Origin: an uncultured delta proteobacterium | GTDB lineage: Bacteria > Desulfobacterota > Syntrophia > Syntrophales > Smithellaceae | DNA length: 64,000 bases | Assembly: GCA_903907985.1 (NCBI GenBank) | Contig: CAIVQG010000026.1 | Span: 1 to 64,000 of the forward strand | Direction of reading: 5' to 3' | In this document: positions 43,784 through 52,287 of the stretch, piece by piece | Numbering within the stretch: position 1 is the first letter of the stretch | How the letters are laid out: every line of letters begins with the position of its first letter | Translations under genes and position numbers: made by a program | Notes under the pieces: model-generated | What the model saw: only the letters and a program-made list of their open reading frames with translations | Databases searched by the model: none | What the model was told of the DNA's origin: nothing

Positions 43784-44557
43784 ATGTGTGCAAAAAAGGA
43801 TATTACCGCCTCGGGACTAAGCTTTTGTGTAGTTATTCCAGTTTATAACGAATCAGCAGGTGTGGATAAGTGTATCCGTTCTGTTTGTAATAGACTGAAC
43901 TCCTTACCATACCGAACAGCACTCATTGTTGTTGATGATGGCAGTTCAGATGATACAGGCCTGATTTTGAAGAGACTGGTAGCAGAATTTGCTGAATTAC
44001 ACGTTTTAAGTCATAATAAAAACTTGGGTTACGGAAGCGCGCTCAAAAGCGGGACCAAACGTGCTGCTGAAATGGGTTTTGAGTATGTTCTTTTTATGGA
44101 TAGTGATTTGACAAATGATCCTATGTATTTACCGTTATTCGTAGAAAAGATGAAGCAAGGATATGATGTTATCAAAGCGTCGCGTTATATAGATGGAGGA
44201 AGAGTATCTGGAGTTCCAGTATGGAGAACAATTGTATCAGTAATTGGCAATCGAGTGGCTATGATGCTATATCGTTTGCCGATTAGAGATTGTACAAATG
44301 GTTTTCGTGCAGTTAAAACAGATATTTTATGTCGATTGCATTTACAGGAAAATGGATTCGCAATCATAATGGAAGAACTCTATCAGGTAAAATTTCTTGC
44401 AAGGACCTTTTGTGAAGTTTCTTATACATTGGGTGCACGAGCAAAATCAGACCGTCCTTCCAGCTTTGCTTATCATCCTAAAGTTTTTTTTGTTTATTTA
44501 AAGTATGCGATAAAAAGCTTTCTGAAAATTGTTCCACCGCGACTACAATTGTTATAA
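43784..44557 (+). CDS. Glycosyltransferase family 2, polyprenyl-phosphate glycosyltransferase-like
   Basis: Starting at ATG 43784 the protein has 257 residues: FCVVIPVYNESAGVDKCI, TALIVVDDGSSDDTG, ALKSGTKRAAEMGFEYVLFMDSDLTNDP (metal site D-S-D), KASRYIDGGRVSGVP and LPIRDCTNGFRAVKTDIL. The last matches DPM1/GtrB enzymes that load a sugar onto a polyprenyl phosphate. AAGGAG (43765-43770) lies 13 bases upstream of this ATG, rather far; a TTG at 43742 is the alternative. It pairs with the preceding GT2 gene and the GT39 gene at 39946. Confidence 0.7.
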   Translation: MCAKKDITASGLSFCVVIPVYNESAGVDKCIRSVCNRLNSLPYRTALIVVDDGSSDDTGLILKRLVAEFAELHVLSHNKNLGYGSALKSGTKRAAEMGFEYVLFMDSDLTNDPMYLPLFVEKMKQGYDVIKASRYIDGGRVSGVPVWRTIVSVIGNRVAMMLYRLPIRDCTNGFRAVKTDILCRLHLQENGFAIIMEELYQVKFLARTFCEVSYTLGARAKSDRPSSFAYHPKVFFVYLKYAIKSFLKIVPPRLQLL

Positions 44558-44570
44558 GGAGTTTATATTT

Positions 44571-45770
44571 ATGGCTAGAACAATATGCAGAGGATGTGAA
44601 AGTAACAATTTGGAAATATTCCTTGATTTGGGGATGATGCCTTTAGCCGGTGGATTCCTGTCAGGTGTAGGGGCCATTGCAAAGGAAAATCTTTATCCAT
44701 TACCAATACACGTGTGTAGAGAATGTGGTTTGGTACAAATATTGGAAGCGATTGATCCGGAGATCCTTTTTCAGGATTATTCGTTTTCATCCAGTACTGT
44801 AGGGCCTCTGATCCAACACTTTACAAACTATGCTAAATGGCTGGATGATAAATTGTCTCCCAAGTTAATTGTAGAATTTGGTTGTAATGATGGTATTTTG
44901 CTCAAGCCACTTAAGCAATTGGGTATCAAAGTGTGCGGGGTTGATATGTCGGATAACATCACTGAAATGGCCCGTAATGAAGGTTTGGATGTTATTTCTG
45001 GATCGTTTGATGAAACTATAGCTGAATCAATCAGACAGCGGTTGGGAGAAGCTGATGTTGTGACGGGCAGTAATGCATTTGCCCACAACGATAAGCCGGA
45101 GATTATTCTGAGAGCTGCCCGACAAATTCTAAAACCAAATGGCCATCTCTGTCTGGAAGTGATGTATGCCGGTGACTTATTGGAAATGATTCAATGGGAT
45201 ACGTTATATCATGAGCATCTTACTTTCTATTGTCTTACGACTCTCGCTGTTCTGCTCAAACGCTATGGGTTCAATGTTGTTGATGCTGAAAGAATACCGA
45301 TGCACGGTGGTTCGCTTCGTGTAGTAGCGACCCAAAATTATAATCAAGTACCCAGCCCAAAAGTAATGGAAATCTTGGCTTATGAAACGGAAAAAGCATT
45401 AGCTGATCCTGCAACATGGATGAAGTTTGGCCAGAATATTGGTCGTAAGATAAATGTAGTAAGAGAAACTCTTGGTAAGCTGAGCCAAAATAGTCGTATA
45501 TGGGGTTATGGAGCAGCGGGTAAAGCCACGTTATGGGTAAACGCTTGCGGGATGAATTATCTGGAGGCTATGGTGGATGCATCTCCTCTGCGGGCAGGTA
45601 AACTGATGCCCGGGACACATACACCAATTGTTTTTCCGGAAAAACTAAAAGATAATCCTCCTGACTATATTTTTGTTACTGCATGGAACTACGCCGATCT
45701 TATTAGATCTAATGAGCAATGGTTCAGGGGAATTTGGGTGACACCATTGCCGGAATTAAGATTATTTTAG
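44571..45770 (+). CDS. Sugar C-methyltransferase with N-terminal zinc site
   Basis: ATG 44571 follows AAGGAG, so the 14 residues of the upstream frame (from 44529) are excluded; the product has 399 residues. CRGCESNNLEIFLDLGMMPLAGGFL and CRECGLVQI give the four Cys of Methyltransf_13. IVEFGCNDGILLKPLKQLG is the SAM motif, VMYAGDLLEMIQWDTLYHEHLTFY holds the Y-H-E-H block, and a C-terminal Methyltransf_14 domain has WGYGAAGKATLW. This three-part layout is that of TylC3/TcaB9-type NDP-4-keto-6-deoxyhexose 3-C-methyltransferases, giving branched sugars. Confidence 0.8.
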   Translation: MARTICRGCESNNLEIFLDLGMMPLAGGFLSGVGAIAKENLYPLPIHVCRECGLVQILEAIDPEILFQDYSFSSSTVGPLIQHFTNYAKWLDDKLSPKLIVEFGCNDGILLKPLKQLGIKVCGVDMSDNITEMARNEGLDVISGSFDETIAESIRQRLGEADVVTGSNAFAHNDKPEIILRAARQILKPNGHLCLEVMYAGDLLEMIQWDTLYHEHLTFYCLTTLAVLLKRYGFNVVDAERIPMHGGSLRVVATQNYNQVPSPKVMEILAYETEKALADPATWMKFGQNIGRKINVVRETLGKLSQNSRIWGYGAAGKATLWVNACGMNYLEAMVDASPLRAGKLMPGTHTPIVFPEKLKDNPPDYIFVTAWNYADLIRSNEQWFRGIWVTPLPELRLF

Positions 45771-45844
45771 AACACCTGGAAAGGTTTTTCGTCTATGACT
45801 ATGATTATGATTTTCCGTAATTCACTTTTTAGTAGTTATTTAAG

Positions 45845-46735
45845 ATGACCAGAGTGCTTGTTCTCGGGAGTAAGGGGATACTCGGCCAAATGGTTTTCCG
45901 TTTTTTGTCGAGATGTGATGGGGTAGATGTCGAGCACACTTGCCGTGCTCAAAAATCTGATCCTTCTTATTTTGATGTCGAAGATGGACTTGGTAGATTA
46001 TTCCAAATTATAGAACATTATGGTCCATTTGATTATTTTATAAATTGTATTGGAATAACGAGCAATGAAATTGACGAAACAAATTCAAAATCAGTGCAGC
46101 GGGCTATTTTGGTTAATTCGCTATTCCCACATGAACTTGCAGGTTTAGCCAGGGAGATCGGGGTGCGTGTTATTCATATATCTACGGATGGTGTTTTTGC
46201 CAGAGATGCAGGTGAATGTATGGAGGACAGTCCTCAACAATGTTTTGACATTTATGGAAAAACTAAAAGCCTGGGCGAAGTAACTGAGACTGGATTTGTG
46301 AATTTGCGCTGTTCAATTATTGGACCTGATGATATTAATAAAAAAGGATTGTTGGAATGGTTCTATAATCAACCTCAGGGAGCAGAGGTTTCTGGTTACA
46401 CAAACCATTTGTGGAACGGGGTAACGACTCTTCAATTTGCAAAGTTATGTTATAAATTAATATTGAATGATTCCTTTGATGCGGTTCGTGATGAAGCACA
46501 TGTCCATCATTTTTGTCCCAATCAGCCCTTATCTAAATTTGAACTGTTGCAATTATTTCAATCGATATTCAGACCGGATGTCAAAATTACACCATTTACA
46601 GATCAGAAACAGCGGGTCTCCAGAATATTAGGTACGCGCTATTATAAACTGAAAAAATTATTTGATGAAGGACAAAATATACAAAATGCAATAAATGAAT
46701 TAATAACAGAAATGAAAGATAGGAGAAAAAAATGA
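45845..46735 (+). CDS. RmlD-like SDR reductase, WbvR-like
   Basis: The 296-residue protein has RVLVLGSKGILGQMVFRFL (nucleotide site), FINCIGITSNEID, VIHISTDGVFARDAGE and DIYGKTKSLGE (Tyr and Lys of the active site). It looks like the reductase of the UDP-L-QuiNAc route (WbvR) more than RmlD, because of the N-C-I-G-I-T segment and the 2-epimerase gene that overlaps it by four bases. It would reduce the C4 keto group of a 6-deoxy-L-HexNAc nucleotide. Assignment to a precise sugar is inference. Confidence 0.7.
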   Translation: MTRVLVLGSKGILGQMVFRFLSRCDGVDVEHTCRAQKSDPSYFDVEDGLGRLFQIIEHYGPFDYFINCIGITSNEIDETNSKSVQRAILVNSLFPHELAGLAREIGVRVIHISTDGVFARDAGECMEDSPQQCFDIYGKTKSLGEVTETGFVNLRCSIIGPDDINKKGLLEWFYNQPQGAEVSGYTNHLWNGVTTLQFAKLCYKLILNDSFDAVRDEAHVHHFCPNQPLSKFELLQLFQSIFRPDVKITPFTDQKQRVSRILGTRYYKLKKLFDEGQNIQNAINELITEMKDRRKK

Positions 46736-47916
46736 ATAAGAAGCGACTTGCTATTATCCTTGGAATAAGACCTGATGTTATTCGTGCCAGCCTAATCCTC
46801 AACTCGATTCGAACTACGAAGGAATTTGATGTGAAATTCATCTGGTCCGGCCAACATTATTCGGACAATTTAAAAGATGTCTTTTTTAGAGAGTTAGGTA
46901 TAGCTCCCCCGGACATAGAGTTGGGTGCCGGAGGTAACACAGATGCGGAAACATCTGCTGCCGTGATTTCTCTGCTTTATCCTGTATTAAAAGAGATGCA
47001 GCCGGAGGCAGTGGTGTTTTTAGGGGACACAAATACGGTTATGGGTTGTTTAGCTGCTGCACAACTCAACATTCCCATCGTTCATATCGAGGGATGTATG
47101 CGGTCCTATGATTGGCGTATGCCGGAAGAAAAGTATCGAGGAACAATTGATCATTTATCCGATGTGATTTATACATATTTTGAAGAATATAAAAAGCAGG
47201 GTATTGCTGAAGGTCTCAATCCCAAGAGAATTGTTCTTGTCCAAAACTTGATTGTGGATGTTTTGAATGCTTACTATTTTGCAAAAAAAGATTTCTATGA
47301 TAAAATGGCAACCGACGATTATTTTAGAAAACGCGGAATTGAACGCGGTCAATATTATTTAATGACATGCCATCGGCGCGAAAATGTTCACATTCGCGAA
47401 TCTTTTGAGAATGTTTTGTCTTTGATCCGTGCGACAAATCGCAAAGTATATTTTCCGGCTAGTTATCGGACGCAGAAAGTACTTAAAGAATATGGATTGT
47501 CGCTTCCTGAAAACGTTATTATGGTTGATCCTATCGGGTACCAGGAAATGTTGTTATTGATGGTCAACTCCAGAGGAGTTATTACAGATTCTGGTACTGT
47601 AGTTGAAGAGACATGTGTTTTGCAGGTGCCATCGCTGCAGATACGTAAGGCTACGGAACGCCCACAGGTGTATGATGCCGGTTCAAGTGTGAAATTCGAT
47701 CCAAGCCGACCAGATCTATATCCTCATGATGAGCTATATAGAAAATTTGAAAATCTATATGGTAAGACATGGGAACACAATCTGGGCGATGGCAAAGCTT
47801 CGGAACGCATAGTTAACGATTTATTAAATCGTCTCAGAAACGACGGATTTCACATGCACAAGCCAGAGGATTACCATTTGGAAATAACACGTTCTTATCG
47901 AGAAGATGGATTGTAA
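46732..47916 (+). CDS. Non-hydrolysing UDP-HexNAc 2-epimerase, WecB/WbvD-like
   Basis: The 394-residue protein has GIRPDVIRAS at the N-terminus, VVFLGDTNTVMGCLAA with Asp99, HIEGCMRSYDWRMPEEKYR with Glu120 and Glu133, and MTCHRRENVH with His214; these fall at the positions of the four WecB catalytic residues. VITDSGTVVEETCVL is the UDP-binding end. The HIEGCMRS segment differs from the WecB form HVEAGLRS, as in WbjD/WbvD enzymes for 6-deoxy-L sugars. It is translationally coupled to the reductase gene. Confidence 0.8.
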   Translation: MNKKRLAIILGIRPDVIRASLILNSIRTTKEFDVKFIWSGQHYSDNLKDVFFRELGIAPPDIELGAGGNTDAETSAAVISLLYPVLKEMQPEAVVFLGDTNTVMGCLAAAQLNIPIVHIEGCMRSYDWRMPEEKYRGTIDHLSDVIYTYFEEYKKQGIAEGLNPKRIVLVQNLIVDVLNAYYFAKKDFYDKMATDDYFRKRGIERGQYYLMTCHRRENVHIRESFENVLSLIRATNRKVYFPASYRTQKVLKEYGLSLPENVIMVDPIGYQEMLLLMVNSRGVITDSGTVVEETCVLQVPSLQIRKATERPQVYDAGSSVKFDPSRPDLYPHDELYRKFENLYGKTWEHNLGDGKASERIVNDLLNRLRNDGFHMHKPEDYHLEITRSYREDGL

Positions 47917-48043
47917 TAAAATATACGTTCTTGAAGGATATTTATAACCTTGAGCAACATTATTTGTGCTGATAGCTCATTGGCCAGAAATGCTGCAAAG
48001 ATAAGTCTGATCAGAACTTGATTTTTAAAGGGTACATATTTCG

Positions 48044-48463
48044 ATGATAGAAAGAATTACTCACAATGATAATCTCATGGCTATAATAGTGAGGAAAAAC
48101 TTTAAAAAAGATGGAATATCATTTATTACTTCTAATGATTCTTCCCTTCAGTTAGGCTATATGAGCCATCCTGCCGGCCACATAATTAAGCCACATATGC
48201 ATCATCCTGTTTATAGAGAGACAGTTGGCACTCAGGAGGTGTTGATCATTCAAAAAGGTCGGATTCGGATTGACTTCTATTCTTTTGACAAGGAATATCT
48301 AGAAAGCAGAGAACTATCGGAAGGTGACGTAATATTGTTGGTCAGTTCCGGACACGGAATGACTACATTGGAACCTCTCACTATGATTGAGGTAAAGAAC
48401 GGCCCTTACCGCCCGGAAGAAGACAAGGAGAAGTTCGAAGGGAAGCATCATGATACCCGTTAA
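48044..48463 (+). CDS. Cupin-domain protein
   Basis: The 139-residue protein is a small beta-barrel: LGYMSHPAGHIIKPHMHHPVYRETVGTQEVLIIQKGRIRIDFYSFD has the H-x-H and E of a metal-binding cupin, followed by LSEGDVILLVSSGHGMTTLEPLTMIEVKNGPY. Similar proteins occur before DegT aminotransferases in O-antigen clusters; the two genes overlap by 14 bases. It may isomerise or epimerise a keto sugar, or be regulatory. The activity is unknown. Confidence 0.6.
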   Translation: MIERITHNDNLMAIIVRKNFKKDGISFITSNDSSLQLGYMSHPAGHIIKPHMHHPVYRETVGTQEVLIIQKGRIRIDFYSFDKEYLESRELSEGDVILLVSSGHGMTTLEPLTMIEVKNGPYRPEEDKEKFEGKHHDTR

Positions 48464-49571
48464 CCAACCACTTCTAAATGGCCGTGAAAAAGAACTGCTC
48501 TGCGAGTGCATCGAGACTGGCTGGATTTCTTCTGATGGGCCATTTGTAAAAGAATTCGAGAATAAGTTTAGCAACTATATTGGTTCTGAATACGGAATAG
48601 CAGTATGCAACGGCACTGCTGCTATTGAAACAGCTTTATTTGCTGCTGGTATTAACTGTGGCGATGAAGTCATTATGCCCTCTTTCACAATTATATCTTG
48701 TGCTTTAGCGGTTCTTCGTTTGCGGGCAGTACCAGTTCTTGTAGATGTTGAACCTGATACATGGAACATGAATACTGATCAAATTGAGGCACGAATAACG
48801 GGAAAAACCAAGGCTATTATGCCAGTACATATATATGGTCATCCTGTGGATATGGATCCTGTTTTAGAAATTGCAAAAAAAAATAATCTTCTGGTTATCG
48901 AGGATGCTGCGGAAGTTCATGGTGCGGAATATAAAGGAAATAAATGCGGTAGCCTCGGAAATATAAGCTCTTGGTCGTTTTATGCAAATAAGATTATAAC
49001 TACGGGCGAAGGCGGAATGGTTCTTACTTCAGATCCAAATATGGCAAAACGTGCTGCATCGTATCGGAATTTATCCTTTCGTTCCGAGAAAAGATTCTAT
49101 CATACTGAAATGGGGTACAACTTCAGGATGACTAATATGCAAGCTGCCATTGGTATTGCACAAATGGATCGCATTGAGGAGTTTGTTCACATAAAGAGGA
49201 GATTAGGAGAATATTATCGCAATAAACTTTCAGGATATAAGGGAATAAAATGTCAAGTAGAAAAACCATGGGCCAAAACAGTATATTGGATGTATTGTAT
49301 AGAATTGGCAAAGGAAACAGGCCTTGATGCAGATTCCATGATGAAAGCACTAGCCAAAAAAAATATTGGAACACGGCCGTTTTTTTTTGGTTTACATGAA
49401 CAACCAGTTTTAAAGGATCTAGGTTTATTTAAGGGAGAATGCTATCCGGTAACTGAGAGTATCTCACGTCAAGGTTTATATTTGCCATCAGGGTTAACGC
49501 TTACGGAAAAACAGATAGACGAAGTGGCTGAAGCTGTTGGAGATATTATGTCGAATAGGACAGGAGTATGA
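48450..49571 (+). CDS. DegT-family aminotransferase, perosamine-synthase-like
   Basis: The 373-residue PLP enzyme has AVCNGTAAIETAL (cofactor phosphate), VIEDAAEVHGAEYKG and SFYANKIITTGEGGMV with Lys181. The Asn before the Lys (Y-x-N-K) and the E-D-A-A-E block are features of the RfbE/PerA GDP-perosamine synthases, unlike the H-P-V-K of PseC. With the Gmd-like and Gmm-like genes downstream, it would aminate C4 of GDP-4-keto-6-deoxymannose. The altered Gmd makes the exact substrate uncertain. Confidence 0.75.
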   Translation: MIPVNQPLLNGREKELLCECIETGWISSDGPFVKEFENKFSNYIGSEYGIAVCNGTAAIETALFAAGINCGDEVIMPSFTIISCALAVLRLRAVPVLVDVEPDTWNMNTDQIEARITGKTKAIMPVHIYGHPVDMDPVLEIAKKNNLLVIEDAAEVHGAEYKGNKCGSLGNISSWSFYANKIITTGEGGMVLTSDPNMAKRAASYRNLSFRSEKRFYHTEMGYNFRMTNMQAAIGIAQMDRIEEFVHIKRRLGEYYRNKLSGYKGIKCQVEKPWAKTVYWMYCIELAKETGLDADSMMKALAKKNIGTRPFFFGLHEQPVLKDLGLFKGECYPVTESISRQGLYLPSGLTLTEKQIDEVAEAVGDIMSNRTGV

Positions 49572-49625
49572 TTGCTGAAGCAGTTAAAGTGCCTCAATCT
49601 ATAGAAAGGATATATACACAATACT

Positions 49626-50837
49626 ATGATGGAAATAATAAGATACACAAAATGCCGTCTTTGTGGATCCAGTGATTTGCGTGATGTGTTTTCTCTGGGT
49701 GAACAATATATTAATGACTTTGTGTTGCCCGAAAATATTGGTAAGGGATTGAAGGCGCCTCTTGATTTGATGGTGTGCGACAATTGTTCGCTATTACAGC
49801 TGCGCCATACTGCCCCGCAGGAATTACTATATGCCCGCCATTACTGGTACCGTTCAGGTATAACTTCTACTATGCGCTATGCGTTGCGAAATATTACGGA
49901 ACAAGTAGAGGCGATGGTGCCTCTGCATGCAGGTGATGTAGTATTGGATATAGGTGCAAATGACGGCACAATGCTTGCCAGCTATACTTCGAAAGGTATC
50001 TACCGTGTTGGTTGTGAGCCGGCTAACAACTTGATTGAATTGTTGAAGAAAAACGCCGATTATGTGATGCATGATTTTTGGGATTATGATCGCTACATGA
50101 CACTTGCAGATCAATGGGGCTTCGGTAAGGCGAAAGTTATTACAGCTATCGGTATGTTCTACGATTTGGATGACCCTAATAAATTCATCAAAGACGCTCA
50201 ACGCGCTTTAGCTGATGATGGCATCTTCGTTGCTCAATTAATGTGTTTGACTCCTATGCTGAAAAATAATGATATAGGTAATATATGTCATGAACACTTG
50301 GAATACTATTCGCTTAATTCTCTGAAGTACTTATTTGAGTCGAATGGGCTTGAAATGTTTAAAGTTGAAGAAAACGATATAAATGGCGGAAGTTATCGAA
50401 TTTTTGCCCGTCAGTATAAAGGTACGGGTATTTCCTTTGAAGAAAATATAACGCCGGATGCAATTATGGAATTTGCTGAGCGTATTGATTATAATCGTGA
50501 TCTTTGTGTGAAGTTTATCAAGGAACAGGTGTCACAAGGGAAAAAAGTTTATGTCTATGGTGCATCGACTAAGGGCAATGTGATTCTTCAATATTATGGA
50601 TTGAATAATACCTTGATTACGGCTGCTGCCGAGCGCAGCCCCGAGAAATGGGGTAAATACACTATTGGTACTTGGATACCGATAGTGTCTGAAGAAGAGG
50701 CCAGAAAAGCTCAACCTGATTATTTTTTAGTATTGCCTTATGCTTTTTTCCCAGAATTTTATGAACGCGAAAAAGAATGGCGTTTGCATGGCGGTAAGTT
50801 TATAGTTCCACTACCAGAGTTTAAAGTGGTGCCATGA
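49626..50837 (+). CDS. Sugar methyltransferase with N-terminal zinc site
   Basis: The 403-residue protein shares the plan of the gene product at 44571: CRLCGSSDLRDVFSLGEQ and CDNCSLLQL (four Cys), VLDIGANDGTMLASY for SAM, ICHEHLEYYSLNSLKYLFES with C-H-E-H-L, and YVYGASTKGNVILQYYG plus a C-terminal Methyltransf_14 domain. Members act on NDP-keto sugars as C-methyltransferases, or sometimes as O-methyltransferases. Its stop overlaps the Nudix gene by four bases, which places it in the GDP-sugar group. Confidence 0.75.
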   Translation: MMEIIRYTKCRLCGSSDLRDVFSLGEQYINDFVLPENIGKGLKAPLDLMVCDNCSLLQLRHTAPQELLYARHYWYRSGITSTMRYALRNITEQVEAMVPLHAGDVVLDIGANDGTMLASYTSKGIYRVGCEPANNLIELLKKNADYVMHDFWDYDRYMTLADQWGFGKAKVITAIGMFYDLDDPNKFIKDAQRALADDGIFVAQLMCLTPMLKNNDIGNICHEHLEYYSLNSLKYLFESNGLEMFKVEENDINGGSYRIFARQYKGTGISFEENITPDAIMEFAERIDYNRDLCVKFIKEQVSQGKKVYVYGASTKGNVILQYYGLNNTLITAAAERSPEKWGKYTIGTWIPIVSEEEARKAQPDYFLVLPYAFFPEFYEREKEWRLHGGKFIVPLPEFKVVP

Positions 50838-51280
50838 GTTTTATTCAGACTGAAACCTATAAGCAGATTATCGAAGTTTTACCAATTCTTTGCGTAGATG
50901 TAGTAATAAAGAGCGGGCAGGGCAAGTATTTATTAGTAAAACGTGAAAACGAACCCAAAAGAGGACACTGGTGGGTGATCGGTGGCAGGGTGCTGAAAGG
51001 AGAAACATGTGAAGAAGCTGCCTTTCGTAAGATTCGGGAAGAAGTTTCTCTAAATGCTAAGGCTGTTTATCCAATTGGCTTTTTTGAATTGGTAACCGGC
51101 GTCCACCCTTTTGGACTGGAATTACAATACCATGCAGTTAGCATCGTTTATGAGACTTTAATTGATGATAGCCAGGAAGTTAAATTGGATTCACAGAGTG
51201 TGGCATGGATTTATGCTTCAGAACTTCCCGAAGATTTCAATATCAAGTATTTTAATGCTTGCGAACTGGTAAAAAAATGA
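50834..51280 (+). CDS. Nudix hydrolase, GDP-mannose mannosyl hydrolase-like
   Basis: The 148-residue protein has RGHWWVIGGRVLKGETCEEAAFRKIREEV, a Nudix box in the form used by Gmm (W-x-x-x-G-G-R-V), and VVIKSGQGKYLLVKRENEPKR before it. Gmm hydrolyses GDP-mannose or GDP-sugars and may regulate their pool. The box keeps the core Glu pair but has Ser where the last Gly is usual. It lies just before the Gmd-like gene, the typical arrangement of GDP-sugar clusters. Confidence 0.8.
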   Translation: MSFIQTETYKQIIEVLPILCVDVVIKSGQGKYLLVKRENEPKRGHWWVIGGRVLKGETCEEAAFRKIREEVSLNAKAVYPIGFFELVTGVHPFGLELQYHAVSIVYETLIDDSQEVKLDSQSVAWIYASELPEDFNIKYFNACELVKK

Positions 51281-51308
51281 CCAGGGATAATCACATATAA
51301 AGAGGATT

Positions 51309-52286
51309 ATGAAAAAAGCCTTAATACTAGGTGTGACAGGGCAGGACGGTAGTTATCTTGCGGAGATATTGCTTGAAAAGGGCTATGAAGTTCATGGAAT
51401 GATTCGCCGTTCAGCGACTGGCAATACGCGAAATATAGATCACCTGATTCAAAACCCTGAACTGTTTAACAGTAGATTTTTCCTTTGTCGGGGTGATCTC
51501 TCAGATCCGACTTCACTTTACAGAATTATTAATTCTATCAGGCCGCACGAAATTTATAACGAAGCAGATCAGGATCATGTAGGATGGAGCTATGATATGG
51601 TCGGTTTCTCTGCAGATATAACAGGGGCAGCTGTTGGTAGAATTTTAGAAATCATCAGACAGGTTGATACATCTATGCGATACTTTCAGCCTTGCACCTC
51701 TAATATGTTTGGTAAGACTGCGAGCCTTAAACAAAATGAAACAACTCCTTTTAATCCACAGAGTCCATATGCGTGTGCTAAGGTAATGGCTTATTATCTT
51801 ACCCGCTATTATCGGAATGCATTTGGAATATTTGCATCAAACGCTATTTTTTACAATCATGAGTCGCCCAGACGTATGCCGGAATATTTGACACGCAAAG
51901 TCACGCAGGCTGTAGCAAGAATATCCCGGGGCAGGCAAGACAATCTTGTTTTGGGTGACATGAATGCACGTATTGATTGGGGTTATGCTCGAGAATATAT
52001 GGAGGCTGCTTGGCAGATAATGCAACTGGATATACCCGATGATTTTATTATTGCAACTGGTGAGGCACATTCAGTTAAAGAATGGGTTGAAGAAGCATTT
52101 GCCGTTGTAAGTCTGGAACCTGATAAATATGTAGCAACTGATCCTAAATTGCTCAGACCGACCAATACATCTACATTGGTGGGTGATATTGAAAAGGCCG
52201 GCAAGACATTTAGATTTGAGCCAAAGGTTAAATTTAAAGAACTAGTCAAGATCATGGTTGAGGCTGACATGGAAAGAGAAAGTTAA
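51309..52286 (+). CDS. GDP-mannose 4,6-dehydratase homologue with altered active site
   Basis: The 325-residue SDR has ILGVTGQDGSYLAEILLEKG (NADP site) and MIRRSATGNTRN as in Gmd. The catalytic Tyr154 and Lys158 stand in SPYACAK, and Thr130 in CTSNMFG, spaced as in E. coli Gmd (recalled as Thr132, Glu134, Tyr156, Lys160). But the residue at the Glu place is Asn132, and the NLAAQSHV block reads NEADQDHV. This is a separate Gmd subclass; it may still bind GDP-mannose but the elimination step would need another base. It could be a 4-epimerase, oxidoreductase or unusual dehydratase. Confidence 0.75.
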   Translation: MKKALILGVTGQDGSYLAEILLEKGYEVHGMIRRSATGNTRNIDHLIQNPELFNSRFFLCRGDLSDPTSLYRIINSIRPHEIYNEADQDHVGWSYDMVGFSADITGAAVGRILEIIRQVDTSMRYFQPCTSNMFGKTASLKQNETTPFNPQSPYACAKVMAYYLTRYYRNAFGIFASNAIFYNHESPRRMPEYLTRKVTQAVARISRGRQDNLVLGDMNARIDWGYAREYMEAAWQIMQLDIPDDFIIATGEAHSVKEWVEEAFAVVSLEPDKYVATDPKLLRPTNTSTLVGDIEKAGKTFRFEPKVKFKELVKIMVEADMERES

Positions 52287-52287
52287 A

